In this document: piece after piece, positions 53,258-62,896 of the stretch
How positions within the stretch are numbered: position 1 is the stretch's first letter
Layout: the number at the start of each line of letters is the position of its first letter
Origin: Mycolicibacterium sp. P1-5
Lineage (GTDB): Bacteria > Actinomycetota > Actinomycetes > Mycobacteriales > Mycobacteriaceae
DNA: 64,000 nucleotides
NCBI RefSeq assembly: GCF_008329565.1
Contig: NZ_NPKT01000014.1
Span: 97,103 to 161,102 of the forward strand
Direction: 5' to 3'
Program-made: the position numbers and the translations under genes
Notes under the pieces: generated by a model
Seen by the model: the letters and a program-made list of their open reading frames with translations, nothing else
Told to the model about the DNA's origin: nothing
Databases searched by the model: none

Positions 53258-54004
53258 TCAGCGGCGCTGGGCTGCGGCCAGCCGCGCCTTGAACTCCGGC
53301 GACTCAATGGAGATGGCCTGCGGGTCGAGCTCGATGTCTTTGGCCGCCTCGTGGTGGTCGGTGTCCAGGAAGCCGGGGATGGCGGTGGCCCGCATGGACG
53401 CCTTGGTGGACAGGACGACCTCGCGCGGCGCGGCGGCGGGACCGGCGGCCAATTCGAGCGCGGCGGCGACGGGATCGTCGGCGACGGTCAGTGCGAGTCC
53501 GTGCCGGACGGCGGCATCGGCGTCGAACCGCATGCCGAACAACAGCGCGGCGCGGGCGACCTGCGGGCCGACCGCACGCTGCAGCATCCAGGTGGCGCCG
53601 CCGCCGGGATGGATGCCGAGCTTCTGGAACCGCGGATCGAACAGTGCGGGCGGCCCGGCGATACGGACATCGGCGGCCAGCGCCAGATTCAGTCCGGCGC
53701 CGACGGCTGCCCCGTTCACCGCTGCGACGGTCGGCAGGGTGCAGCGGCCTACGGCCATGAAGCCGGCGTAGATGCGCTCGAGCCCTTCCTTGGCCGCTGT
53801 GCCGAGGGCAGACAGATCTGCGCCCGCGCAGAACGCCTTACCCGCGCCGGTGATCACCACGGCATTGGCTTCGGCCTCGGCAGCCTCGACCGCATCCCGC
53901 AATTGCTGAGACATCGCATCGGTGACGGCATTACGCCGATCGGGATCGTTCACGGTGATCAGCGCGACGCGCTCGCGGACTTCATAAAGGACCAGGTCAG
54001 ACAT
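53258..54004 (-). CDS. Enoyl-CoA hydratase/isomerase family protein
   Basis: A 248-residue crotonase-fold protein. The oxyanion-hole strand is AVVITGAGKAFCAGADLSAL (about 47-66) and the second is TVAAVNGAAVGAGLNLALA (about 95-113). The acidic residue usual at the first catalytic position is replaced in the GPPALFDPRFQKLGIHPGGG region, so hydratase activity is likely but the exact reaction is open. Divergent from the large SARP-type regulator by 46 bases. Confidence 0.87.
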   Translation of the reverse strand: MSDLVLYEVRERVALITVNDPDRRNAVTDAMSQQLRDAVEAAEAEANAVVITGAGKAFCAGADLSALGTAAKEGLERIYAGFMAVGRCTLPTVAAVNGAAVGAGLNLALAADVRIAGPPALFDPRFQKLGIHPGGGATWMLQRAVGPQVARAALLFGMRFDADAAVRHGLALTVADDPVAAALELAAGPAAAPREVVLSTKASMRATAIPGFLDTDHHEAAKDIELDPQAISIESPEFKARLAAAQRR

Positions 54005-54050
54005 TCCGAGTCTCCATCATCGGGAGGCTAGCAGCTAGGGTCTGATCATC

Positions 54051-57000
54051 ATGGCGGCACCGCATCAGCAACCTGCTCGGGTAGCCGTTTTGGGACCTGT
54101 TCGGGCCTGGCTCGGTTCAGCGCCGGTTGACGTCGGCGGACCGCGGCAGCGCTCCCTGCTGGCGCGGCTGGTGCTGGCCAAGGGCCAGGTCGTGTCGGTC
54201 GACCGGCTCATCGACGACCTGTGGCACGGCGAGCCTCCGCCGAAAGCGCTGTCTGCCCTTCAGGCCTACGTATCGCATCTGCGGCGGGTGCTCGAACCCG
54301 GTCGGCAGCGGCGTGCTCCGGCCGGGGTCATCGTCAGTGCCGCGCCCGGCTACGGGCTGGTCCTGCCCACCGAAGCGGTCGACGCATGGTGGTTCGACGA
54401 GCAGGTGCGAGCGGCCCAGTCCATGTCCGACCCGTTGCGGCGGGCCGAACTGCTCACCGCGGCTTTGGAGCTGTGGGCCGGTGAGCCCTACGCCGAGGTG
54501 TCCGATGCCGCGTGGGCGATCGCCGAGATCGCGCGCCTGACCGAATTGCGTCTCGCGGCAGCCGAATTGTGCGCCTCGGCCGAGCTGGCGCTCGGCCGTC
54601 ACAGCGCCGTCATCGGCGAGCTGGAACGCGTTGTCCGCGAACATCCCACCAGGGAGGGCGCCGCCGCGATTTTGGCCACCGCGTTGTACCGGGCGGGCCG
54701 TCAGGCGGCCGCCCTGGAGGTGTTGCGTGGCACGCGAATTCACCTCGTCGACGAACTGGGGCTCGAACCGGGCCCGGCATTGCGCGAGCTGGAACGTGAC
54801 ATACTCAGTCACGCCGCACATCTCAACGATGGCCAACCCGGGGTACTGCCGATCCCGCAGACACCGACCCACATAGCGACCATCACCGAACACCCAGCAC
54901 CGCACGGCCGTTCCCGTGAACTCGCGGTAGTCGACGATGCGGCCCGAGACGCCCGCCGCGGCGGCAGTCGCTTGGTGTGGATCAGTGGCGAGGCGGGCGC
55001 CGGGAAAACCACAGTCACCGGCGCCGCGGCGTCGCGGTTGCGCACCGCCGGCTGGACCGTCGCGGCGGGACGGTGCCCAGAGGTCGACGGAGCGCCGCCG
55101 GGATGGGCCTGGACCGAAGTGCTGCGGCACTTCAGCGATTCCTTCGCCGCGACCGACCCACGTCACGTCCGCGCCCTCGCACCGCTGCTGCACGAAGCCG
55201 AAGCCGCCGGCGACGCCCAAAGTACCTTCTGGACAGCGCACGCCGTCGCCGACGTGATCGGTCGTTCGGCCAGCGCCCAGCCGGTCGCGATACTCCTGGA
55301 CGATCTGCACCGCACCGACGGCCTCACCCTGGAGCTGCTGCGATTGGTCGTCCACGAACTGCAGGACCAACCGGTCCTCGTCGTCGCCACCTACCGGCCG
55401 TCGGAATCGGGCACCGAGCTCGGCGCGGCCCGCGCGGCGCTCGCCGTGCGGACCGTCGCGCATCTGACCATCGGTGGCTTGGACGGGGATGCGACCACCG
55501 CGCTGGCCGTCGACTGCGGCTTGACCGCTCTCACCGAGCAAGAATCGCGGCTGCTTCACGACCGCACCGGCGGTAACCCACTCTTCGTGCGCGAACTGGC
55601 GCGACTGATGATGTCCGAGGGCCTGGACACCGCGCGGGTCGCAGTACCGGTCGGCGTAGGAGATGTGCTGCGCCGCAGGATCATTCGCCTACCGGGTGCC
55701 ACGGTGACCGCGCTTCGTCAGGCGGCCGTGCTGGGGCGGGAAGTCGACATCGACCTGCTTGCCGAACTCGCGCAACGCGACCCTGATGACGTTCTTGACG
55801 CACTGGAGCCCGCGGTGCTGATCGGTCTGCTCGAGGAGCCCGGCCCTGGCCGGGTCCGGTTCGCACATGCACTGGTGCGAGACACGTTGTACGAAGACAC
55901 CTCCCTGTTGCGCCGATCCCGTCTGCACGGTGCCGCCCTGGATTTGCTGTTGGCTGCGGGCCGGACGGCGGATCCGGCTGCCCTGGCGTATCACGCCGTC
56001 GCGGCGGCGACACCGGCCACTGCGGCCACCGCCGCCGAACTGGCAATGGCCGCCGGCCGTGACGCCGACTGCGTCGGCGCGCCTGTCGAAGCGGTCCGGC
56101 AATGGCAGGCCGCGGTCCGCATGTTGGCGCTGGCCAACCGCGCCGAGGCCGGCCCGCCGGACGTCGAACGGACCATCGAGGCCTACTGCGGGTGGGTTGC
56201 CGCGTCGGCTCGCGTCGGAGACGTCGTCGCCGCCCGTGAAGCGCTGAAAGAAGCCCTGCCCCTTGCCAATGGATCCAACGAACTCACGGCACAGTTGCTG
56301 ACGGCATGGCATGCCCCGTTGATCTGGCGGGTTCGGATCAGCGACGACGCCGACGGCGACATCGTCGACCCGCTGCAGCGAGCGCTCCGGGGCGAGCTGT
56401 CACCAGACGTCCGGGTGCGGTTGCTCACCACGCTTTTCGCCGAATTGGAAGGCACCGATCACGATGCCGCACTGGCCGCGAGCGCCGAGGCGCTCACGCT
56501 GGCTCGCACACTGTACGGACGCGATCCACAGGCACACGGCCGAGTGCTATGCGCGGCTCTGAATGCTCGCGCGTACGCCGCATTGGGTCCGGATCTGGCC
56601 CATGAGCGGGAGGAGTTGACGAGCGAATTCCTGGCCGTCGCAGACGCGTCTGCCGCCGTCGACTATCAAGCTGTCGCGCACTGGTTGGCGTTTCTCTCGG
56701 CGGCCGGTCGTTCGGATCTGGTTGCCGCCCTTGACCACGTCGACTTGGCGGTGGCCAGAGCGGGTACCGGCCAGCTCGCGTCACTGCTGACCGTGTTGGA
56801 AGTGTTCACCGCTGAGCTCACCGTGCTGGCCGGCCGAGTCGACGACGGGGAGCGCCGCTACGTCGCCGCCGCACGCCAGCTGGTTGAGCGCGGCACCGCC
56901 AACGGCGCGCAGATGGGGCTGGTCGGGCGATTCACGGCGGCCCTGGCCCGTGGTGATCTGGCGCCCCTCGCCGACGACCTGCTGGCCGTGCACACCTATG

Positions 57001-57389
57001 TGTCGACGACGATCGCCGACGGCGCCGTCCTGGCGCTTCTGAGCGCCGGCCGCGAAACCGAAGCCCGCCAAATCTGGGCTGGCCGAGAGCCCGTCGAGCG
57101 TTCCTACTACTGGCTGGCCATGATGACGTTGCGCGCCCACGCTGCCGTCGCGCTCGGTGATGCCGAGGCCGCGACACGGTGCGCCGAAGAACTGCAACCC
57201 TTTTCGGGCCGGATGGCCGGACTGGACAACGGCAGCCTGCTGGCCGGCGCGGTCGACGACGCGCTCGCCGCGATCGCCGAATTGATCGGCAGTGACAGCG
57301 ACGCCCGACGGTACCGGGCCGCCGCCACCGCGCTGAAGAATCGACTGGCGGCGGAGGCGGCCCGGCTTGTCGACCGGATCAGCCGCTGA
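54051..57389 (+). CDS. SARP/AfsR-type regulator with BTAD and AAA ATPase domains
   Basis: A 1112-residue multidomain regulator. The OmpR-type DNA-binding domain (about 10-95) shows GPRQRSLLARLVLAKGQVVS and ALSALQAYVSHLRRVL. A bacterial transcriptional-activation (BTAD) helical domain follows (about 100-250). The STAND-like ATPase has Walker A WISGEAGAGKTTVTG (about 308) and Walker B ILLDDLHRTD (about 413). The C-terminal 450 residues are TPR-like helices for effector or partner binding. Such proteins activate large metabolic or secondary-metabolite loci; the target here is unknown. It overlaps the convergent hemerythrin gene by 11 bases. Confidence 0.9.
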   Translation: MAAPHQQPARVAVLGPVRAWLGSAPVDVGGPRQRSLLARLVLAKGQVVSVDRLIDDLWHGEPPPKALSALQAYVSHLRRVLEPGRQRRAPAGVIVSAAPGYGLVLPTEAVDAWWFDEQVRAAQSMSDPLRRAELLTAALELWAGEPYAEVSDAAWAIAEIARLTELRLAAAELCASAELALGRHSAVIGELERVVREHPTREGAAAILATALYRAGRQAAALEVLRGTRIHLVDELGLEPGPALRELERDILSHAAHLNDGQPGVLPIPQTPTHIATITEHPAPHGRSRELAVVDDAARDARRGGSRLVWISGEAGAGKTTVTGAAASRLRTAGWTVAAGRCPEVDGAPPGWAWTEVLRHFSDSFAATDPRHVRALAPLLHEAEAAGDAQSTFWTAHAVADVIGRSASAQPVAILLDDLHRTDGLTLELLRLVVHELQDQPVLVVATYRPSESGTELGAARAALAVRTVAHLTIGGLDGDATTALAVDCGLTALTEQESRLLHDRTGGNPLFVRELARLMMSEGLDTARVAVPVGVGDVLRRRIIRLPGATVTALRQAAVLGREVDIDLLAELAQRDPDDVLDALEPAVLIGLLEEPGPGRVRFAHALVRDTLYEDTSLLRRSRLHGAALDLLLAAGRTADPAALAYHAVAAATPATAATAAELAMAAGRDADCVGAPVEAVRQWQAAVRMLALANRAEAGPPDVERTIEAYCGWVAASARVGDVVAAREALKEALPLANGSNELTAQLLTAWHAPLIWRVRISDDADGDIVDPLQRALRGELSPDVRVRLLTTLFAELEGTDHDAALAASAEALTLARTLYGRDPQAHGRVLCAALNARAYAALGPDLAHEREELTSEFLAVADASAAVDYQAVAHWLAFLSAAGRSDLVAALDHVDLAVARAGTGQLASLLTVLEVFTAELTVLAGRVDDGERRYVAAARQLVERGTANGAQMGLVGRFTAALARGDLAPLADDLLAVHTYVSTTIADGAVLALLSAGRETEARQIWAGREPVERSYYWLAMMTLRAHAAVALGDAEAATRCAEELQPFSGRMAGLDNGSLLAGAVDDALAAIAELIGSDSDARRYRAAATALKNRLAAEAARLVDRISR

Positions 57390-58065
57390 ACACCTCGTCC
57401 TCGAATTTGCGTTGTCGCCAGGCCAATACGCTCAACAGAAGCCGCAGAACCGGACTGACTTCCTTCGCCAGCGCGGCGCGCTCATCGTCGGTGGCCGCGG
57501 CCACCGTCCGTGGTCCGTCGAACGTCAAGCGTCCGGTGCGCTGGGCGGTCTTCTCGACGACCTGCCAATCCGCGACCGACACGTACTGGCGGATCACCGG
57601 AAAGATGTCGCGCTCCTCTTCGGCGATGTGCTCGGCGAGCAGATTGCGCAGATCGGCCAACTCGGCGCCCAGCAGTGCCGCGGTGCGACGATCGCCGGCG
57701 ACCCGGAACGCGTTCGCTCGGTGGCCGATGATCTCCAAGCGCGGATCAAGGGCGGCATGGTCGTCGGTCAGCTCGGTCAAGTCAACGACGTCGCCCGCGC
57801 AGGCGTCGATCACCGGCCACAGCACCGTGTCCTCGACGGTGTGGTGATGGTGAACGGACTCGCAGAGCAGATCGGTGTAGCGGGCGATCGCCTGAGCACG
57901 CCGGGCCGAGCACCGCTGCCGGCCCTCACCGATCTCGGCGACCGCGGTGACGAGCCGTGCGACGTCGGTGAGCATTGCCCGATGGGCCAACGTGATGCCG
58001 ATCAGCTCGGGCTCGGGGTCGTGCGGCCGGCGGGGAGTGACAGTGACGGGATGCGGTGTTTTCAT
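57379..58065 (-). CDS. Hemerythrin HHE-domain protein, second in window
   Basis: A 228-residue protein. The di-iron ligand motifs are LAHRAMLTDVARLV (about 28), ESVHHHHTVEDTVLWPVI (about 70-87), DDHAALDPRLE (about 100) and LAEHIAEEERDIFPVI (about 143-158). A longer C-terminal region (DWQVVEKTAQRT onward) distinguishes it from the 157-residue protein at 22.6 kb. It may sense or buffer oxygen, NO or iron. ATG 58065 fits family length. It is on the same strand as the SigJ-like gene, 79 bases after it. Confidence 0.87.
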   Translation of the reverse strand: MKTPHPVTVTPRRPHDPEPELIGITLAHRAMLTDVARLVTAVAEIGEGRQRCSARRAQAIARYTDLLCESVHHHHTVEDTVLWPVIDACAGDVVDLTELTDDHAALDPRLEIIGHRANAFRVAGDRRTAALLGAELADLRNLLAEHIAEEERDIFPVIRQYVSVADWQVVEKTAQRTGRLTFDGPRTVAAATDDERAALAKEVSPVLRLLLSVLAWRQRKFEDEVFSG

Positions 58066-58144
58066 GCGACGACCATGGCGGATCGCACTTGCAGGGCACT
58101 TGCGATCGACTTGCGGTTCGGCGATTGGCGCTCTGACTCTGCGA

Positions 58145-58993
58145 TCAGCCCCGCGCGCTGTCGCCCTCGCGACGTCGGACGCCGGCCAGCAGTTCTGGCT
58201 CCGCACGGAACTGGAGGTGGCGCACCTGCCCGTCCTCGATGGTGAAGTCGAAAGCGACCTTGACCTCACCGTGGTGGAACCAGGCGGATCCCGGGCGGTC
58301 TTCGACGAACACCGGAAACGCCGCCGCGGCCGCGCCGTTGAAGAAGTTGGCCACCTCGTCGCGGCCCTCCATATGGGCGGGCGTACCGAGGGTGGCCGCC
58401 GCAGCGTCGGCGGAGACCGTCACGTCCGGGGCGAGTAGCGCAAGCAGTCGCGTGAAGTCACCCTCGCGAGCCGCGGTCATGAAGGCGTCGACGACCTCCC
58501 AGTCGGCGAGGGCATCCTCGGGCGACGCCGGGCGCACTTTGGCTCGAGCCCGAGAGGCCAGCTTGCGAGCCGCAACCGGTGTCGTGTCGAGCATCGAGGC
58601 GATCAGGTCAAAGTCCACGCCGAAGCTGTCGTGCAAGACGAAGGCCACCCGTTCGGCCGGTGTAAGCCGGTCGAGCACCACTTGCAGGGCGATGCCGACG
58701 GTGTCGGCCAGCACCACATCGTCGGCTGGGTCGGGCGCCGTGGCGTCGACGTCGATCCACTCTGTCGGCACCGGTGTGCGCGCCCGCAGTCGGTCGAGGC
58801 ACAGTCGTGATGTCACCGTGGTCAGCCAACCCGCCAGATTGTCGATCGGCTCGTCGGTGGCGTGCAGTCGCAGCCACGCTTGCTGTACGACGTCCTGGGC
58901 TGCGTGGGTGTCACCCAGGATCCGGCCGGCGATGCGCTGGAGCCGAGGGCGCTCGGCCTCGAAGCCGTCGCGGAGCTGATCGTCACTCACCAT
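58145..58993 (-). CDS. ECF sigma factor with C-terminal SnoaL-like domain (SigJ-type)
   Basis: A 282-residue ECF sigma factor. Region 2 is FEAERPRLQRIAGRILGDTH ... DVVQQAWLRLHAT, region 4 LDRLTPAERVAFVLHDSFGV with DLIASMLDTTPVAARKLASR. The C-terminal 110 residues form an NTF2/SnoaL-like domain (DAFMTAAREGDFTRLLALLA), which in SigJ/ECF41 proteins controls activity in place of an anti-sigma factor. ATG 58993 chosen; GTG 59002 is possible. Divergent from the DUF1059 gene. Confidence 0.9.
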   Translation of the reverse strand: MVSDDQLRDGFEAERPRLQRIAGRILGDTHAAQDVVQQAWLRLHATDEPIDNLAGWLTTVTSRLCLDRLRARTPVPTEWIDVDATAPDPADDVVLADTVGIALQVVLDRLTPAERVAFVLHDSFGVDFDLIASMLDTTPVAARKLASRARAKVRPASPEDALADWEVVDAFMTAAREGDFTRLLALLAPDVTVSADAAAATLGTPAHMEGRDEVANFFNGAAAAAFPVFVEDRPGSAWFHHGEVKVAFDFTIEDGQVRHLQFRAEPELLAGVRRREGDSARG

Positions 58994-59077
58994 GGCGGTC
59001 ACACTTTCGTCGTTGGGTGCGTCAACATCTTGACGCGGCCGGACGGCCGGGTGTGACACCAGAGGAGGAACAACCCC

Positions 59078-59314
59078 GTGAAGACCATGACCTGCCAAGA
59101 TCTGGGTGGCCCATGCGCATTCGTGCACCGAGGTGAGAGCGCCGACGACATCATCAAGGCGCAGGACCAACACCTCAAGGATCTGGTCAAAGGCGGCGAT
59201 GACACCCACGTGCCTGCGCGCGAGGACATGAAGGGGCGGTGGCGTCACCCCATCAAGTCGATGGGCTGGTACAACGACGTCAAGAAGCGGTTCGCCGAGC
59301 TGCCCGAAAAGTAA
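59078..59314 (+). CDS. DUF1059 small protein
   Basis: A 78-residue protein, MKTMTCQDLGGPCAFVHRGE at the start and WRHPIKSMGWYNDVKKRF near the end. The CQDLGGPC pair of cysteines and following FxxxG pattern are the DUF1059 signature; function unknown, with metal or redox roles suggested by the cysteines. GTG 59078 follows AGGAGGAACAACCCC. Divergent from the SigJ-like gene, so possibly its target. Confidence 0.83.
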   Translation: MKTMTCQDLGGPCAFVHRGESADDIIKAQDQHLKDLVKGGDDTHVPAREDMKGRWRHPIKSMGWYNDVKKRFAELPEK

Positions 59315-59333
59315 CGGCGCCCCGCTTAACCGG

Positions 59334-60119
59334 CTAGTCGTCTTGATCTACCCCGTCGAACACCTGCAACGCGTGCTGGAACGGCGCGGGTGTAACGCCG
59401 AGTTGGTTCCCGAAGGGGTGGTCGAGCCAGAACACGATGAAGAGCAACACACCGAGCAGGATGGCCACCGCGCTGGACAAGATGATGTGCCCACGCCTGC
59501 TGTCCATGCGGATGAATCCCAGTAACGCCAGCATAACGAGACCGCCGAAGAGCAGGCCCGTCCACAACAGGCCGGGTATCCGCGGGCGGGCGTCGAGGAT
59601 CCTGGCGTTGCGTTGCGATGTCAGAACGGTGAGTTGGCCGAGGAAATCTCCGCTAAGGGGATTCGACGCTTCAGGTTGGCTCTGGGTGCCCAGAACCCGG
59701 TACATGTCGGTGATCGCGCCACGGGCGGTTTCGGCGGCGTGGCCGCGCTTCTGGGGATTCCATTCGTCCTGAACAGCCGTCGAATAGGTGCGCAGAAGTT
59801 CACGCATCTTGCCTTGTTCGGTTGCCGGCATACCGACGGTTTGGCGGTACATCGTTGCGAGCGTGGATGATTCGCTGGTGACGTTCATTTCGGCGGAGGA
59901 GAATTGCTCCCACGCAACTACGACCGTGAACCCCAGTAGCGCGCCATAGACCAGGCTGACGGTGGTCAGGAATGGCGACAGCGACGCGTTGTACCCGGTG
60001 CCGTGTTCAGGCACTCCAGCGTGGTTGGCAAGCCAGATGCTTCCCAACGCCAACGCAATGGAGATTGCAACAACGCCAATCAGGAACAACCACAACCCCG
60101 GCAGGCCCATCCCGGCCAC
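59334..60119 (-). CDS. DUF4239-like membrane protein
   Basis: A 261-residue membrane protein with two N-terminal helices (about 8-28 and 50-68), a long soluble helical loop (about 75-175) and two C-terminal helices (about 182-202 and 210-232). FTVVVAWEQFSSAEMNVTSE after helix 2 is the DUF4239 (bestrophin-like) signature. Its role is unknown. It follows the exported Pro/Thr-rich protein gene by 3 bases in one operon and is convergent with the DUF1059 gene. Confidence 0.8.
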   Translation of the reverse strand: MAGMGLPGLWLFLIGVVAISIALALGSIWLANHAGVPEHGTGYNASLSPFLTTVSLVYGALLGFTVVVAWEQFSSAEMNVTSESSTLATMYRQTVGMPATEQGKMRELLRTYSTAVQDEWNPQKRGHAAETARGAITDMYRVLGTQSQPEASNPLSGDFLGQLTVLTSQRNARILDARPRIPGLLWTGLLFGGLVMLALLGFIRMDSRRGHIILSSAVAILLGVLLFIVFWLDHPFGNQLGVTPAPFQHALQVFDGVDQDD

Positions 60120-60122
60120 TGG

Positions 60123-61049
60123 CTACCTCCCGTTGGATTGTGCGTGCCCCTCTGCGTGACGCTGCGATGGTAGCGCCTTGGTACGTCCGCTCTGACCGGT
60201 CGAGCCTGCGCCTGCACCGGACTTGCTGTTGACAGTGGGAGCCTTCTTGGCGGCGGGGGAATTGGTTGCGGGTGGATCTGCCGTCGCCGCGGGCTGACTC
60301 GTCGGTTCAACCGTCGTCGGTTCGACCGCGGAGGTCGCGGGCTGCACGGCCGGACGCAGACTGCGGCCGGTGGACTTGGTTGTTGTCGGCGCCGGACTTG
60401 GCTGCGTGATCGGCTGCGAGACCTGTTTGGCCGCAACGTTTGCGGCCTGCTGGGCAGCGAACGGCAACGGCGGCAGCGGGGGCAGGGGTGGCAGGAAGTA
60501 GTTCCACTCGTCGATACCCAACTGCACCAGCGCATTCCAGCTGTCTCGGGCGACGTTGCGCAGGCCTTCAATGAATGGCAGCGGGCCTAACAGCCAATCG
60601 GCGACATTGAAGGTGATGCTTCGGGTGATGCGTTCGCCGAAGTTGTAGAAGATCATGATCTGCCCGGACAGCCAGCCCACGTACGGCACCCAGCCCACGG
60701 CGTAGGTGGCCAGTTCGAAGCCGTAGCGAACCCACGGTTCGACCGCGTTGTAGATGTTCTTGACGGACTGATTGGCATTGGTCGTGGTCGGAATCGGTGT
60801 GTTGGGCGGTGGTGTCGGCGGTGCCTGGCCGAGGCTCGGAATGATGACACCGTGCCCGATCAGATCGAATAACGACGGTCCGTCATAGGGGGCGTACGGG
60901 GTGGTTGGCAGCGCCGCCGCGGTCAAGGTGACCGCGTGTGCGGTGACGCGCGGGGGAGCGGGTGGTGCGGTGAGCGGCGCCCAGGCGACGGCTGACATCG
61001 CGACGATCGCGATAGCTCGGGTGGCGCAGTCACTCAAAGAAACGGTCAT
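60123..61049 (-). CDS. Exported Pro/Thr/Ala-rich protein
   Basis: A 308-residue protein with a signal peptide (IAIVAMSAVAWAPLTAPP). It has a hydrophobic middle (FELATYAVGWVPYVGWLSGQ, then FNVADWLLGPLPFIEGLRN) and a low-complexity C-terminus (PLPPLPPLP, repeated Pro/Thr/Ser, ending RHAEGHAQSNGR). I recognise this style from mycobacterial PE/PPE-neighbour exported proteins, but not a defined family. ATG 61049 follows AGGGGTG; an ATG at 61073 is also in frame. Confidence 0.75.
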   Translation of the reverse strand: MTVSLSDCATRAIAIVAMSAVAWAPLTAPPAPPRVTAHAVTLTAAALPTTPYAPYDGPSLFDLIGHGVIIPSLGQAPPTPPPNTPIPTTTNANQSVKNIYNAVEPWVRYGFELATYAVGWVPYVGWLSGQIMIFYNFGERITRSITFNVADWLLGPLPFIEGLRNVARDSWNALVQLGIDEWNYFLPPLPPLPPLPFAAQQAANVAAKQVSQPITQPSPAPTTTKSTGRSLRPAVQPATSAVEPTTVEPTSQPAATADPPATNSPAAKKAPTVNSKSGAGAGSTGQSGRTKALPSQRHAEGHAQSNGR

Positions 61050-61099
61050 GATAGGCACCCCTTGCAGGCTCAACGTCCAAGCTACTCGCAGCGGGATGC

Positions 61100-61246
61100 T
61101 TAGAACAGAGTTTGCGGGAAACTGTCATATTCTGCCGAGAACGGGACGCGTGGGCCGAAATTGATTGGTGCCCAGCGGTCTAGCTCCCGCCGGTTCTTGA
61201 CCCCCTGGCTGGCCACTTGATGCGGCGTCGGCTCGGTCAGGGTCAT
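61100..61246 (-). CDS. Possible small protein (48 aa)
   Basis: A 48-residue frame, MTLTEPTPHQVASQGVKNRR at the start and SAEYDSFPQTLF at the end, with GC-biased third positions like real genes nearby. No ribosome site is visible; it could be translated from the methyltransferase transcript, which ends 32 bases upstream. Unknown function; may be spurious. Confidence 0.4.
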   Translation of the reverse strand: MTLTEPTPHQVASQGVKNRRELDRWAPINFGPRVPFSAEYDSFPQTLF

Positions 61247-61277
61247 GCGGGCGCCGGTGATTGGCTGTGCACCGATG

Positions 61278-62138
61278 TCACTTCTCGAGGGTGAACTGGT
61301 TGATGTCGATCGAGCCCTTGCGAAACAGGTCGGCACAGCCGGTCAGATACTTCATGAATCGGTCGTACACCTCCTGCGACTGCACCTGGATAGCCCGGTC
61401 TCGGTTGGCTGCCAAGCTGGTGGCCCAACCTTCCAGCGTCCGAACGTAATGCGCTTGCAATGAGTGGGTGCGGGTCAAGGTGAACCCGGTCTTGGCGACG
61501 TGTTCCTCGATCAAAGCGGCCGACGGCAACTGGCCGCCCGGGAAGATCTCGGTCACGATGAATTTGATGAATCGGCACATCTCGAAGGTCAGCGGCAAGC
61601 CTCGACGGTGCATCTCATACGGGTGGAAGCCGCAGATGGTGTGCAGCAGCATGACGCCGTCCGCGGGCAGCGCGTGGTATGTCTTCTCGAAGAAGGCGGC
61701 GTACTTCCTGTGGCCGTAGTGCTCCATGGATCCGATGGAAATGATGCGGTCGACCTTCTCGTCGAAGTCCTCCCAACCTTGCAGCCGCACATCGAAACGG
61801 CGTTTGGTCGGGACGCGGGCCAGCCGGACCTCCGCGGCGTCGCGCTGTGTCCGGCTCAGCGTGAGACCGATGACGTTGACGTCGTAGCGTTCGACGGCCC
61901 GCTGCATCCCGGCCCCCCAGCCACAGCCCACGTCGAGCAACGTCATGCCGGGCTCCAACCGCAGCTTGGAGAGTGCGAGGTCGAACTTCGCGATCTGAGC
62001 CTCATCGGTTGTCATGTCGTCGCGCTCGTAGTACCCGCAGGTGTAGCCCATGGTGGGGCCGAGGAAGAGGGCATAGAACTCGTCGGAGATGTCATAGATC
62101 GACTGCATCAGATCGAAATCGGTCTCGAGCGCGGTCAA
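61278..62138 (-). CDS. Cyclopropane/mycolic-acid methyltransferase-like SAM enzyme
   Basis: A 286-residue SAM-dependent methyltransferase of the CmaA/MmaA/UmaA family. YDISDEFYALFLGPTMGYTC near the N-terminus, SAM motif LLDVGCGWGAGMQRAVE, and SIGSMEHYGHRKYAAFF and GFHPYEMHRRGLPLTFEMC are family hallmarks; the active-site cysteine/tyrosine pocket is in that last segment. It modifies double bonds of mycolic or other long acyl chains. Which modification (cyclopropane, methoxy or keto) cannot be told. ATG 62138 matches family length. Confidence 0.92.
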   Translation of the reverse strand: MTALETDFDLMQSIYDISDEFYALFLGPTMGYTCGYYERDDMTTDEAQIAKFDLALSKLRLEPGMTLLDVGCGWGAGMQRAVERYDVNVIGLTLSRTQRDAAEVRLARVPTKRRFDVRLQGWEDFDEKVDRIISIGSMEHYGHRKYAAFFEKTYHALPADGVMLLHTICGFHPYEMHRRGLPLTFEMCRFIKFIVTEIFPGGQLPSAALIEEHVAKTGFTLTRTHSLQAHYVRTLEGWATSLAANRDRAIQVQSQEVYDRFMKYLTGCADLFRKGSIDINQFTLEK

Positions 62139-62285
62139 GGCGAACCCCCCACTGAGTTTGCTGACTCGTTTGCCAATTAGCGTAGACGAAAGCTATCTCC
62201 GACGTGGCGTCCTACGCCATGGTGACGTTCGTGTTCAACTCGCTCGAGGGCCCGTCTCGGCGGTGCAGGTGGTTAAGTTGATTGC

Positions 62286-62513
62286 GTGGGCAAGCAATGG
62301 CGCGCCACTGTGCTCGGCCTGTCCGCGTGGTGCGCCATCACGATGCTCTGGACGTCCGAAGCCGATAGCTGGTCTGCCTACTTAGCCAGAGCCCGGGAGA
62401 CGGTTGCTCGACTCAATTCAATTGTGTCGCGGGGTCGCGCGGAGGCCGATGGCCCTCGAAGGCCACCGCCTCCGCAGAATTTCGGCCAGTTGCTACGCCG
62501 GTACGGCACATAA
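62286..62513 (+). CDS. Possible small exported protein (75 aa)
   Basis: A 75-residue frame starting GTG, MGKQWRATVLGLSAWCAITM resembling a short signal or membrane helix, followed by a charged helix (ARARETVARLNSIVSRGRAE) and a PPPP-rich end. No strong ribosome site. Could be real; not recognised. Confidence 0.4.
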   Translation: MGKQWRATVLGLSAWCAITMLWTSEADSWSAYLARARETVARLNSIVSRGRAEADGPRRPPPPQNFGQLLRRYGT

Positions 62514-62719
62514 AAAGGGTGAGGAGTGTTCTGGCGCAGATGGCATCGACGGATCACCGCGCGGCATCTGATGTGCTGGATCTGTCGTTTGACGTCATCT
62601 GCAGCCCATCCCGACGGCATATTCGTGGAACGAATCGTTGTTCACGAAAAGAGTCCCGGGGTGATCATCCGAGTGCTTGTGCCAGACGTCGCGCGGGAGG
62701 GAACAATGGTCCTGTGCTG

Positions 62720-62896
62720 ATGGATGGCGTGGTGCAGGAGCCCACGACAGACCGCAGGCAGATGATCTTGGTGGTCGGTGACGACGCCCGGCTGTACACG
62801 GCACTGGCACCCCTCGACTGGGAGCTCGTCCAGGCCGCGTCGAGTAAGGAAGCGCTACCGCACTGGTGCAAGATGTTCTGCACCAGAGCTTCTTAG
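62720..62896 (+). pseudogene. Short receiver-like fragment
   Basis: A 58-residue frame with QMILVVGDDARLYTALAPLD and WELVQAASSKEAL, which resembles the start of a response-regulator receiver domain (hydrophobic strand, acidic pair, second strand) and then stops. The phospho-acceptor aspartate region is missing. It precedes the CHASE3-HAMP sensor by 130 bases, so it may be a remnant of a regulatory gene. Confidence 0.35.
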
